Shown here: in pieces, positions 22,560 through 64,000 of the stretch
How positions within the stretch are numbered: position 1 is the stretch's first letter
How the letters are laid out: every line of letters begins with the position of its first letter
Source of the DNA: Cristatella mucedo
Lineage: Eukaryota > Bryozoa > Phylactolaemata > Cristatellidae
Direction of reading: 5' to 3'
DNA length: 64,000 nucleotides
Assembly: GCA_009760855.2 (NCBI GenBank)
Contig: WPIO01000001.1
Coordinates: 11,420,001-11,484,000 of the forward strand
The notes under the pieces: generated by a model
The model's input: the letters and a program-made list of their open reading frames with translations, nothing else
Told to the model about the DNA's origin: nothing
Databases searched by the model: none
Program-made: the position numbers and the translations under genes

Positions 22560-32135
<9,576 letters not shown>

Positions 32136-33650
32136 ACCCGACCGCACACGTTAGCAAGGCGGTGGGCAGGCGGGCAGGCCTGCGAGTGACAATGGCGCTC
32201 ACGGCTATAGACGACCACGTGTGCAGCCCTCCGCGACGTTTGGTTGGTTGGGCAACTACAACTGAGCACGCCAGAGCTTGCTACCCAATCGCACAGCCGA
32301 CATGCTCTAGGTCGTCGATAGCGCGGGCGAGGCCACGGGTTTCCGTGCGGCAGCGCATGGAGGAAAGCAGGCGCTCTACCGTGTGTCGGAGAAGCGTGCA
32401 AACGAGAGCAGCAGATGGTGCTAAAACGAAACCCGACCCGAGCACCCGTACGCCGATCAACGTCACACATCCACTGGCAGGAAGCAGCACAGACCAAGCG
32501 CCAGTGCAAGCTGTGCTGCAGCTGCCGAGAGTCTACGCATTGTCAGGCCAAACGAGGGGTGGGGTCAGTAATGAGAAAATATCTGCAGAGCAAGTAAGAT
32601 AGGCAACTTAAATAATGCATTCGCAACCCAATGAGCTTTTAAATAGTGGCAGTTAAAGTGCAAGTGAAAAAAATGAGGGGCGGCAGAGCACCGAGTCGTC
32701 ACTTCGTCACAGAATGACCGCAGCAGCCGAGCAGCCTGATGAAAACAAGAACTAAAATGCAAAGGTGCATGCACCGATAGGATTTACTAAGAGCAATAAG
32801 GAACAGGATATATAGTATCTTATTGGCCGGTGCTTTGCTTTCCAAGGGATTGGTCAGTAGTGGCTTGCACTCTTCCTTGCATTTCAACAGCTCTGCCAGC
32901 CTGTCAGAATGATGGATGTGTCTTTCACAGACCCTAGTTTTGGCCGTGACCCACTCAAAATAGCCCAGGGCAAACCAGTTCCGACAAAAATCCATCCCAC
33001 ATCATTGCCCCGTCACTTAAGCTCAGCCAATCTAATTTTTATAAAATCAAATTATTTTATCGCCGCCAGTATCGATGCTATTGATGCTCATAAACAGTAA
33101 AAACCCATTTAAAAAATAATTGTACTATCAAGTTCGTGTCATTAGGCCTCCAAAGCATTTCATCCATTAAAGCATTTCGTGCTTCAATAATTTTAAATTA
33201 AAACTTAAGTAAATTGAAAGATTTATTTGCCCAAATCTTTCTTCAACCATATGTAGCTTTTAAATGTTTGGATTTGTCCAATTGTGTTCATTTCTATTCA
33301 GTAATTCTAGTTCTTTGGCTGAGTTAGCTTGGCTACAGTTGAACGATTTTGTGGCTTGGCTATTTCGACTGGCAACAAGCAGCATTCTTTCCCATTACTA
33401 CTGTGGTTGCGAATGAGATTGGATTAGTTTCAGCTGGCCGTTAGTCAGTGAATTACGTTTGAAAATTTGAAAAAATCGCTTCATAAAGAGCAATACTGGG
33501 CACTTTCGACGGGGCTCTTTCCTTGCCATTGGTTCATTGAGCCATTTGGTCGGGGCTAATTTCGTGGGTCTGCTTTGTCAGGGCTGTTTCATTCTGGGCC
33601 ATCTTGTGGGGATGTCACTTCCGGTGCGCTGCTGGCTAGACAAAAAAAAC
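32136..33650. other. 5' flank of ADIPOR
   Basis: Moderately CG-rich to about 32480, which may include the ADIPOR promoter or 5' UTR; AT-rich beyond. No gene recognised. Confidence 0.35.
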
Positions 33651-33659
33651 TTGAGATAG

Positions 33660-33712
33660 CCGCCCCGAGCGATTCAAACCGACTGCTTGGCCTGTTTGGC
33701 TAGCTGAGAGAA
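33660..33712 (-). mobile_element. tRNA-like SINE head fragment
   Basis: On the minus strand, AGCTAGCCAAACAGGCC followed by GTCGGTTTGAATCG, an A/B-box pair at SINE spacing. Confidence 0.45.
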
Positions 33713-33934
33713 AATTAAGCAGGGGATTAGCTCTGCTCCAAGGCACTGGCCAGCTAGCCAGCTCTGCTCATGCTCAGCCAAAGCTCCTGTCCCCGGAGTC
33801 CTGGAGCAGCAAGCATCCTATTACCTGTGGGCCACGACAGCACCTTGATCGGTCCTTCGCCTGAGCATATTCTCACTCACTATGCAATGGCAGCGGTCTC
33901 TTCCACTCACTGTGTGAAGTAATCTATCATGCTT

Positions 33935-34020
33935 TCCTTACAAAACATGTAAAGTGCCTTAGAATGAGATTAAGTTCTCTGAGGGCGCTATTTCAAATTT
34001 ATTATTTTTATTATTACCAT
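33935..34020 (+). repeat. LINE-A 3' tail
   Basis: aaaacatgtaaagtgcctta, gaatgagattaagttctctg and gggcgctatttcaaatttat with a TTA tail. Confidence 0.75.
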
Positions 34021-35040
34021 CCTCTGGCTCTTCTCCCTACCGTTCCAGGTAGTCTCACCGAGGCAGCCAACACTGTATTGCCACAGCTCCGTGGTTGGTA
34101 TGGTGGGTAGATTCAACACCTTGGGTGCTAGGCTGACACACTGAGGTGCTTTCACTGGAATTGCCGATTTTGGAGTGCCAGCTTTTGTGTGCCACCCACA
34201 TCAAGCAATATTACACCATCGTTCAGTGGCAGTCCCAGATGATCATGCACCTTCGAGCAGGCACCAACCTAGCGAATCTTACATCTAGTTAACATTCCAA
34301 CATCGTACAGTTTGAAGTCGATATGCAACTTGCCAGACCCGGCTCGGCGACCAAGGGATTATGACTGCATTTACTCGGAATAATGAGCCAGCCGAAGCAT
34401 ATGTCTGCTAAGCACTGCTAACACATTGGAATCCTGATGCGTTCACTGTGTCCACAGAACCAAATACTTTCAAGGTGGGCTTTGCCAGCATCATATGAGA
34501 TGATAATTACTGTTCAAATCTAAGCAAAAGTTTGATGTCATCAAACAAGCCAGATACTTTATAAATAATGTCAAATCAAGTGGCTATTGTCAATCAGTCG
34601 TCCTGTTAATACCCTAGACGAACGTACCAACATGGACGGCCGAAAACGTGGAAGCAATCAAATTCGGGTATAATCATCCAGCGTTTTTAAATGCCGGTGT
34701 AAAACTCACCCTCTTCTGCTAAGCGATACGTCGCCTCGAAAAATGCAGACCGACAGACTGACTACACCCTGCTCAGGCGCAGCACGTGCGCTGGCTGGCT
34801 GCTGCCTGCGACGCACAGGCTCAAGCAATGCTCGAGACTCGACTGCCCGAGACGATGCACGAGACCGTGTGAAGCGCAGCTTACATAATACGGTCAAAGG
34901 AAATTCGAGGAAGCTAGACGTCTAATGCATATCGCTACCGTATCGTAGCCATGCACGGCTCTTGTGTGTTGCACGATCAATCCAAGTGCTCTCGGGGACA
35001 GCTTAGCTGTGGCTGCCGTTCGTGCGGCTGTCGAGACCGT
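34020..35040. other. Divergent intergenic region, unassigned
   Basis: No gene, RNA or repeat recognised. Confidence 0.4.
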
Positions 35041-35045
35041 GGCCT

Positions 35046-35080
<35 letters not shown>

Positions 35081-35690
35081 TAATAATAATGAGAAGACTT
35101 TTGTATAGCATCCCCGGAGAGCTTCATCTCTTTCTAGGCACTTTACATTTGCAGTAAATACAGCGTTATCGAATGGTTGATCATAGCATGCTCAATGTCA
35201 ACAAGCATAACATGGTTAGAAGTGATACGAACAGGATCAGCATGCAAATATGGTTAGCAGAAGCATGCATCGTGTCAGCATGCATAAGTACACCAAGGAC
35301 GAATCATGTGGACCCACTAAATCAGTGGTTCTCAACCTTCCTAATGTCACAACCCTTTAATACAGTTCCTCGTGCTGCGGCGACCCCCAAACGTAAAATT
35401 ATTGTGTAAAATGTGGAAATGCGTGTTTTCCGACGGTCTTAGGCAACCCCTGTGAAAGGATCATTCGACCCCGAAAGGGGTTGCGACCCATAGGTTGATA
35501 ACCGCTGCACTGAATGCTGTGATAGGTAGATGCATTTTTGCTTCTTCTTAAATGTTGTCAAGTCAGGAGGATGTCGTAACGTCTATCGGGAGTGAGTTCC
35601 AGACTTTAGGAGCACACGAACTAAAGGCACAGTCTCCACAGGATTTAAGGTTCATAGGAGTTGTAGGTAATTATAATAATAAACTTGATA
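35041..35690 (-). repeat. LINE-A 3' UTR interrupted by a hAT miniature element
   Basis: AAT tail at 35046-35090, then minus-strand UTR to 35322. The UTR resumes at 35508 with the same text (tgaatgctgtgataggtaga) found uninterrupted at about 35903-35925. Confidence 0.85.
35323..35507. mobile_element. SPIN-type hAT miniature element (MITE)
   Basis: 185 bp. Termini are CAGTGGTTCTCAACCT and, inverted, CAGCGGTTATCAACCT. The interior has ATACAGTTCCTCGTGCTGCG and GTGTTTTCCGACGGTCTTAG, with CCCCGAAAGGGGTTGCGACC near the right end, which I recognise as the SPIN (SPACE INVADERS) hAT family. It is flanked by an 8-bp target duplication, CACTAAAT at 35315-35322 and CACTGAAT at 35508-35515, as hAT insertion requires. 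It has no transposase and sits inside a LINE-A UTR. Confidence 0.9.
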
Positions 35691-36700
35691 AAGCACCCTA
35701 AAAGAACTCAATCTCTTTCTAGGCGCTTTATATTTGCTGCAAAGGAACACGATCGAATGGTGAGTAATATCATGCTTGATAAACAACGTGAATAACATGG
35801 TTAAGGGTGACACACACAGGGTCAGCATGCAAGTGTGGTTAGTGGCAGCATGCAACACTGTCGGCACGCATAAGCACATAATGGACTAATCACTGGGACC
35901 CACTAAATGCTGTCATAAATAAGTGCATTTTTAATTTCTTTTTAAATGTGGTCAAGTCGGGAATGTCGTGACGAAAGTCGGGAGTGAGCTCCAGGCTTTG
36001 GGAGCACACGAACTAAAGGCATCTTCAAAGGATTTGAGGTTTGCGCGAGGTAAACGGTTAGATTCCGAAAAGCAGGTGGTACGGTGCTTAGCCTGGTGGG
36101 GCAGTAGATCTGATAGGCAGGCTGGAGCCAAAGAATGAAGGGCCCTAAAAGTGAGCAACAAAACCTTGAAGTCGATCCACTGCTTGACTGATAGCCAGTG
36201 CAGGTCGGCGAAAAAGTGTATGATGTGGCAGCGGCTACGCTCAGGACAGACAAGCCTTGCTGCAGAGTTTTGCACCAACTGTAAGTGCCTGATTGCACAT
36301 GCCGGTAGACCAGCAAGCAGTGAGTTACAGAAGTCAATACGGGATGTCGCAAATGCAGGAACCAACTTAGATGTGGTATCCCTGTCTAAACAAGCCCGAA
36401 TTTTAGCAATGTTATGTAGCTGAAAGTATGCAGACTTGATTATGGAGCTGATGTGGTCGTCGAAAGAAAGGTCACTTTGGAATAAGACACCGAGATTTCG
36501 TGCAGATGCAACAGGAGATATGCTGGCAGAGCCGATTTTGAGCATTAGCCTTTCCAATTTCTGAATCACACTTGATTTGCCCATAACTATCAAGTAAGCT
36601 TTGTCATCAGTCAATTTAAGAAAATTTGCTGCCATCCATGAGCAAATGTCGTCGATACACGCAGCCAGGGAGTTGAGAGAATTCGACGTTCTGGAAGAAT
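35691..36700 (-). repeat. LINE-A, longest RT-end fragment
   Basis: Minus strand. A 294-codon frame (35952-36836) includes SLAACIDDICSWMAANFLKL, SARNLGVLFQSDLSFDDHIS, SRIDFCNSLLAGLPACAIRH, QLVQNSAARLVC and APKAWSSLPT. This is the end of the RT domain and C-terminal region of a CR1/L2-type ORF2. The catalytic YADD block is absent because of 5' truncation. The frame's first part comes from a neighbouring copy. Confidence 0.85.
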
Positions 36701-37290
36701 CAAACAGGTAAACGATTTGATTCAGAAAAGTAGGGGGTGGTTCGATGCTTAGCCTGGTGGAGGAGTAGATCTGAGAGATAGGCTGGAGCCCAATAATGAA
36801 GGGGCCTAAAAGTGAGCAACAAAACCTTGAAGTCAATCGGTTGCTTGACTGGAAGCCAGTTCAGGTCGGCGAGAAGTGGTGTGATATGGCAACTGCGACA
36901 CTCACAACAGACAAGCCTAACTACAAAATTTTGCACCAAACTTTAAGCACAGGCCGGCATGGAAATTTAGATGTAGCATCCCTGCCCAAGCAAGCCCGAA
37001 TTTTAGCAATGCTATGTAGCTGAAAGTAGGCAGACTTGACTGTTCTCTGAGGAGGGCGCTATATCAAATGTATTATTATTATTATTATTGTAGGAGATAT
37101 GCTGGCAGAGCCAAAATTTGAGCGTTAAGTTGTCTAATTTCTGAATCGCACTAGGTTTGCCAATTACTAGTTGGTTGGCTGATCATCATTAAATTTAAGA
37201 AACTTTGCTGCTATCTATTTGCGGATGTCACCAATACATGCAGCAAAGGAGCTGAGAGAATTCGACGTGCTGGAGGGCTGGGTGGGATCC
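36700..37290 (-). repeat. LINE-A fragment split by a plus-strand tail
   Basis: Minus-strand RT-end sequence at 36700-37040 and 37090-37275, separated by 37042-37089, a plus-strand LINE tail (ttctctgaggagggcgctat, then a TTA run). About 70 bp of target is missing at the junction. Confidence 0.75.
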
Positions 37291-37820
37291 AAGCGGAGGT
37301 ACAGACAGGAGCCCCGAAGCCACGTAAACAGCCCGGGTCTGATATCACGATAGTGCCCGCCTTGTCAGAGGACGTGCAATGAAATTCGCTCAGCGCGACG
37401 GGACCACGATTAGAGCAGGTAATGAGGCACCAAACGGAGCCCCAGCGTAGAAAACGCGACGCGACGATCGTGCCGAAACGCTGGCGACGCCTCTGCCGCT
37501 TCGCGCGCGAAGAACACTACGAAAGCAGTCGCACGCACTTACCGAGAATACGCGAAGCGGACTTCTGTGGTATCGCTGGGGGTGCGAGGAAGGACTTTGA
37601 TGCGCCAGAGACGGGCGGAATCGGTACAAAGATCGCCAGCGGGGCGACGAGCCGCTACCGACGTCGGGTGCCCGAGGACCTGTAAGCGGAAGTACGCTGC
37701 CTGCTGGGATTTAATTCCCCCTAGCTAGCTAAGGCAACCGACGACGCGGTGCTCGCGGCGGCAGCAGCTGACCAAATTTAGCCGTCGCTCATGGCCAGCG
37801 CGTGAGAGGTCGCCGCCGCA

Positions 37821-52847
<15,027 letters not shown>

Positions 52848-53274
52848 ACACTGCATGTAAGCAACAGACGCGGACAATTTGTCAGTCGTTTACTCGATCT
52901 GATGACCGACCATCGCAAATGCATCCATTTTTCCTTGTGGTCACGGCCCATGACAAGTACAGAATGAAGCTTTTTTTTTTGTCTAACCTCCTCCTCTTGT
53001 TACAAAGGCGTAGGCCTTGCTTTCGCCTCTGTATTACTGGGCACCAAATTATGTAATCTATTATTTTATTGCTAGCGAAATGATTATATACCAATCTTCG
53101 ATTTACAATATATTGTTGTCGTGTCTTTCAGTTTTTTCTGCAATGCATTTTACGCATGGCCTTTGATAGTCGTTCTCTGTTTAGAACTAATGCTTCGAGA
53201 GTCGTGTTTCCGAGTATCTTGAGTGTGTCTTGTGCATCTGTCTGGGGGAATTCAAGGAAATATTTTTTCTTAAT

Positions 53275-53375
53275 ATACTGCATCTGTAAAGTACCTAGAA
53301 AGAGATTCGGTTATCTGGGCTCAGTTCAGTTCAGGTCTGGGGGTGCTATACAAATGTATTGTTATCATTAAAATT
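53275..53375 (+). repeat. LINE-A 3' tail
   Basis: gtaaagtacctagaaagaga, then gggtgctatacaaatgtatt. A short duplication (cagttcagttcagg) interrupts it. Confidence 0.65.
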
Positions 53376-54593
53376 TGTCCGACAATCATATATTTATTTG
53401 GTGCCTTTCAAAAGACAAAATATCTTTGAAATGGAATTGGAAGTTCTGACGACTTCTGCACAAAAGAAAAAATGATTATGCAAGCCATGTCGAACCCGGA
53501 TGCAAGTCGGCCACAATGTATTTGCAAATAAAAAATTTATTGATCGCTGCATCAAATGAGACTTGTATCTTAACTTATCGAGCCATAGTAGATCGAGGAG
53601 CATGCGTGAAGCTTGTTGAGGTGCATTCTTGTGACTTTTATACAGCTTCATTTCCAGTACAGCTTTGTGCCTTGTAAAATCCAAAACCTGGCTAATACTT
53701 CACGTATCAGAGTGAAATTTGAAATCCTAGTTCTGCTCTGCTTGTTTTACATAATTCTATAAAAATTTCTAATTTCGGTTGAATACATTTTGCTGTACAC
53801 GTCCACGATTACAGAAAATAAACCTCAAGGACGTTTGATGACGTATACAGCCTTGGCTAGCAGCAGGTTGGAAGTCTACTGAGCTGGGGGGGGGGACTCA
53901 AACTCACAGCAGTAACCGGTCACAATGACCGACCGTTAGCTAGCCAATCAGACTCTGTAGAGCTACCAGCCGGGCGTCGTTTGCTCCATGCAGCCATCAC
54001 GTGAGCCAGGGTCCAGCTGACCACCGGCTGTGGGCTTTGTCACGGACGTGCAAGCACACAGTTCTAGCTGCTGGCGACACCTGTGGTCGAAGTGCAAACC
54101 GATCATCGACCGTAGGTGACATTCGACCAGCGATGACATTTCTGGCTGGTGAGCAACTGCCGTCGCTTGCGATGTGAGTGTGAGGCAGACCTGAGCGGGC
54201 ATGCTGCGAATGCTCTCGAGTCATTTGGTGGGAGCAGAAACCCGTAAACATCGAGACTTTCGACCACTCTTAACCTTGCCATTCGACCTTGCTTGCTGAT
54301 AATATGCAGTAACATTATAACGTTGAACGCATATATACATGCCATTTGCACATTAACGTGTATTGCTTGCTGCTGATATGGGCAGAGGGATTGCAAGCGA
54401 TTACACAGCAACTTGACGAGTTGCCATTTGCTGCCGAGCTGAGCTCAAAAGCGGCTGCATTCTGAACACGAGGCTCTCTCGTTTGTCGGCACGACACTTG
54501 CTGCGTTCAGCGGCGAACTCCTGGGCTTCGGAGCAAGAGAACTCCAAAGTCGGTGCTAGCGAATGGTTGGCAGGTCTCTATCGAATGAGCGTA
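53375..54593. other. Region between BBS5 and ACOT8-B (convergent 3' ends)
   Basis: A minus-strand tRNA-like SINE head lies at 53885-53955 (GGCTAGCTAACGGTC, then TGAGTTTGAGTCC, on the minus strand). AATAAA at about 53817 (plus) is too far from BBS5 to assign. No gene. Confidence 0.45.
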
Positions 54594-61081
<6,488 letters not shown>

Positions 61082-61384
61082 CTACAAAAAAAATTAAGTC
61101 GCCAATGATCAGCAACTGTGCACCAGCATAGAATTTTCGGAACCATGATGCTTTGCATGTATACAAGCAAACAGCACAAGCTGATCTGCACAAGCAGCAG
61201 ACTGCAGCTGCTCAGTCCACGTCGAGCTTCATTGTCCTGCTGCTCGAGGACACAATAAAATACTCTGCCCAATACCAGCTGGCAGCACCGGCTAGCAGCA
61301 TACGAAATACGGCACGAGCAGTGCTAGCTGTAACCCAGAGCTGAGGGCGAACACTGCTCATCAATTGCCAACTGCTTGCCGGCC

Positions 61385-61648
61385 AGATCTACGACAGCAT
61401 TTAGTGGGTCCCTGTGATTCTTCCTTTATGTGCTTATGTGTGCTGACACTGTGCATGCTGCCACTAACCACAACTGCATGCTCACCCTGTGCATGTCACC
61501 CCTAACCATGTTATTCATGTTATTTATCAGACATGATACTACTCACCATTCGATCGTGTTTCCTTTGCAGCAAATGTAAAGCGCTTAGAAAGAGATTGAG
61601 TTCTCTGAGGGCACTTTATCAAGTGTATTACTGTTATTATTATGCAAT
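61385..61648 (+). repeat. LINE-A 3' UTR with tail
   Basis: gcatttagtgggtccctgtg to agggcactttatcaagtgta with a short TTATTA end. Only the UTR remains. Confidence 0.8.
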
Positions 61649-61889
61649 TACCAAGCACCGCAATGATCGCTACTTTTCTAATCTTGCACGTCCAGATAAG
61701 AAGGCCGGTCACCTCAACATCAGTACTTACCACCCGACGACTATTGAGTGCTGACGTTAGGCACCATCTTCACTAGTCTTGCATGCAAAATAAACGTGCA
61801 TCCAACCACTCTGGAAATTGGCATATTTTTTAGGGCACTGCCACAGCATTGTTCACAATTTTAGGTACAGATAAGCAAAATAGCAATGA

Positions 61890-62140
61890 TAACGGGACAT
61901 TTGTGTAGCACCCTACGAGACCACAATCTCTATCTAGGCACTTTGCATATGGTGGAAAGGAAGATAAATAATAGTAATAATATTAATAACAGTAGTAATA
62001 ATACTTAATACTAAAGTAGTTTAGAGCGCCCAATGAGAATTAAAGCTCTTTTTAGGCACTACACATAAGCTGGAGAGGAAGCATGACAATTATTGTTTAG
62101 TGATAACGTGCACAATTTAAGCAATGTGATGGATGGAGTA
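61890..62140 (-). repeat. Two successive LINE-A tails
   Basis: 61895-61955 (catttgtgtagcaccctacg) and 61970-62140, each preceded by AAT-rich sequence. Confidence 0.6.
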
Positions 62141-63299
62141 TACTCGTGGTTACCCGGAACGTGCAATGATGCTTCTGCCTAACTTCTTTCTACGACCTTT
62201 CTAGCAGGTTTCTTGACAGCTTCAAAACACTATTCCATGCAGAGACAACTCATGAAATATAAGCCCCCCATGACAGTAATTTCTAAATAACTTCCAGGTC
62301 GAGGCAATTCCAAAACCTAGAACAAATAAGAGAAAAAAATGTTCAACACTTCAGGAGGTCAGTCGAAAGTTAGTCTCAACAGAAAAAATCTATGATATGC
62401 ATTTGATAAAGATGAGAGCTTACTATCCCAACCACAGCAACAGCAGCAGTAATGGGGAAACAGCCGGCTACTGCTGATCCGGACGATGTCGGCTTGAAAT
62501 ACAATTATTTGCCTCTTAAAAGAGGACACCTAGCAAAGTTGAGCTGACTTCTGGAATTTTTTGGTCGTTAATACTCACTAACCAACTGTCTTCACCATAC
62601 TCTTATGCACTTCAAAACGTGGTAACAGAAAATGTCATGGGTAAGCGGTAACAGAAAACATCACGGGTATATGCACGACCATTCTTGTCGTTCGCTACTG
62701 GAATACAGAAAGCAGCAAACATGCGAACAAGATGGCGACATGCATCTATGGCGGACAGGATACAGCTGGCCACTTCTTGAAGGTTACATATTCTCGTGAA
62801 ACTGGTCAACTCTAGTCACCTGCCCAGTGAGGGTTAGTTCGATCTTGCCATTGCAACGCTGGTGTGAGCACACATGCACCGACGAATGGCACGACACAGT
62901 GTCAAATGCAGCAGCAAAGTGGTCCAGTCACCCTTCCGCATAAATTTCCTTATGAAGTGCCATTAGTATGAAAAATGGACCACCTCAGGCAAGGGGGCGA
63001 TGCTTGAAGTCTATGCAAAATCTATCAGACAACCTGGTCGGCCCAAGTAAACCTGCATCAATTGCTCTGAGCTGGCCATTCTGAATGCATGCACCTCGGC
63101 GTCAATAGTCGGCTCTTTCGGCTTTGCATTCGGACAGCTGCAGACTTAGTTGAGAAAAGAGCTAAGCCTCAAAGAAAAACAAGAAAATTAAGATTGTCGC
63201 ATTGTCCGTGCGCTCAAGGCTGACACAGCATACCGTAGGGGGGACTCCATCCAGCCATGTCAGCTTCTAGGACTTGAACGATTTCTCACAAGCGTTATG

Positions 63300-63300
<1 letters not shown>
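62140..63300. other. Unassigned sequence upstream of ACOT8-B exon 2
   Basis: Exon 1 of ACOT8-B was sought here on the minus strand and not recognised. No other feature. Confidence 0.4.
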
Positions 63301-63742
<442 letters not shown>

Positions 63743-63764
63743 CCCTTTCTCTCTTTCTATATAG

Positions 63765-64000
63765 TATTAATCGAGAAACGCTGTCATTTAAAATATAAGT
63801 TCGAAAAAAAGAACCTCGCAAAATTATGCCGCAGCAGGAGCGCAGACGAACAAGGCAACACGAATTCCGTGGGCGTCGTTCCCCTCAGCGAGGCTAAAGT
63901 CTAATGGAGATTTGACTAGAGATTTCCTGTTGCGAACCACCGATTGCAAAAATGCACGCTGCGCGCTCGCCGCATTTGGATATTTGCGATATTGTGGAGG
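63765..64000. other. Unassigned right edge
   Basis: No feature recognised; GC rises again towards the end. Confidence 0.4.

Noticed and set aside
35952-36836. 294-codon frame as a host gene
   Set aside because: It consists of the C-terminal ends of two adjacent LINE-A copies.

Overview
The window is nuclear DNA from an animal. It has spliced genes with GT-AG introns, tRNA-derived SINEs, non-LTR retrotransposon fragments, a solo LTR, a hAT miniature element, satellite DNA and many long microsatellites. The proteins are typically metazoan, including ciliary BBS5 and a PAQR adiponectin receptor, and diverge from human as an invertebrate's would. Exon structure is retained well enough to suggest a slowly evolving, non-insect lineage. 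I cannot name the species.

Four protein genes can be assembled by splicing in frame. (1) ACOT8-like acyl-CoA thioesterase copy A, plus strand, 9626-18547, six exons, 327 residues. (2) ADIPOR-type receptor, minus strand, 32135-22560, eight coding exons, 415 residues. (3) BBS5, plus strand, 37821-52847, ten exons, 338 residues. (4) A second ACOT8-like gene, copy B, minus strand, 61081-54594, exons 2-6 found; exon 1 was not found. The order is A(+), ADIPOR(-), BBS5(+), B(-). The two thioesterase genes face each other and enclose a divergent ADIPOR/BBS5 pair. Copies A and B share every intron position and phase that can be compared. Copy B ends in a peroxisomal tripeptide (AKL); copy A does not, and its N-terminus looks like a mitochondrial presequence.

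Layout: 1-1700 is a degenerate tandem satellite with a period of about 178 bp. 2-6.6 kb holds LINE remnants and microsatellites. 6830-8152 is a long solo LTR with an internal 122-bp tandem repeat. 9.6-18.8 kb is ACOT8-A. 18.8-22.4 kb is intergenic, with a remnant of a second LINE family and two hairpins. 22.5-32.1 kb is ADIPOR. 32.1-37.8 kb is the divergent intergenic region, with nested LINEs and a SPIN-type hAT miniature element. 37.8-52.8 kb is BBS5, whose introns carry a SINE nested in a LINE, a Tc1/mariner relic, a (CTG)19 run and long CT arrays. 54.6-61.1 kb is ACOT8-B. The rest, to 64 kb, is LINE tails and a very long GT/CT compound microsatellite.

Functionally, the ACOT8 copies should hydrolyse acyl-CoAs, probably in different organelles. 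ADIPOR should be a seven-helix, zinc-site receptor or hydrolase. BBS5 is a BBSome subunit for ciliary traffic. Nothing in the sequence indicates a shared pathway or operon-like arrangement. Splice sites were inferred by hand from protein homology and reading frame, without transcript data.
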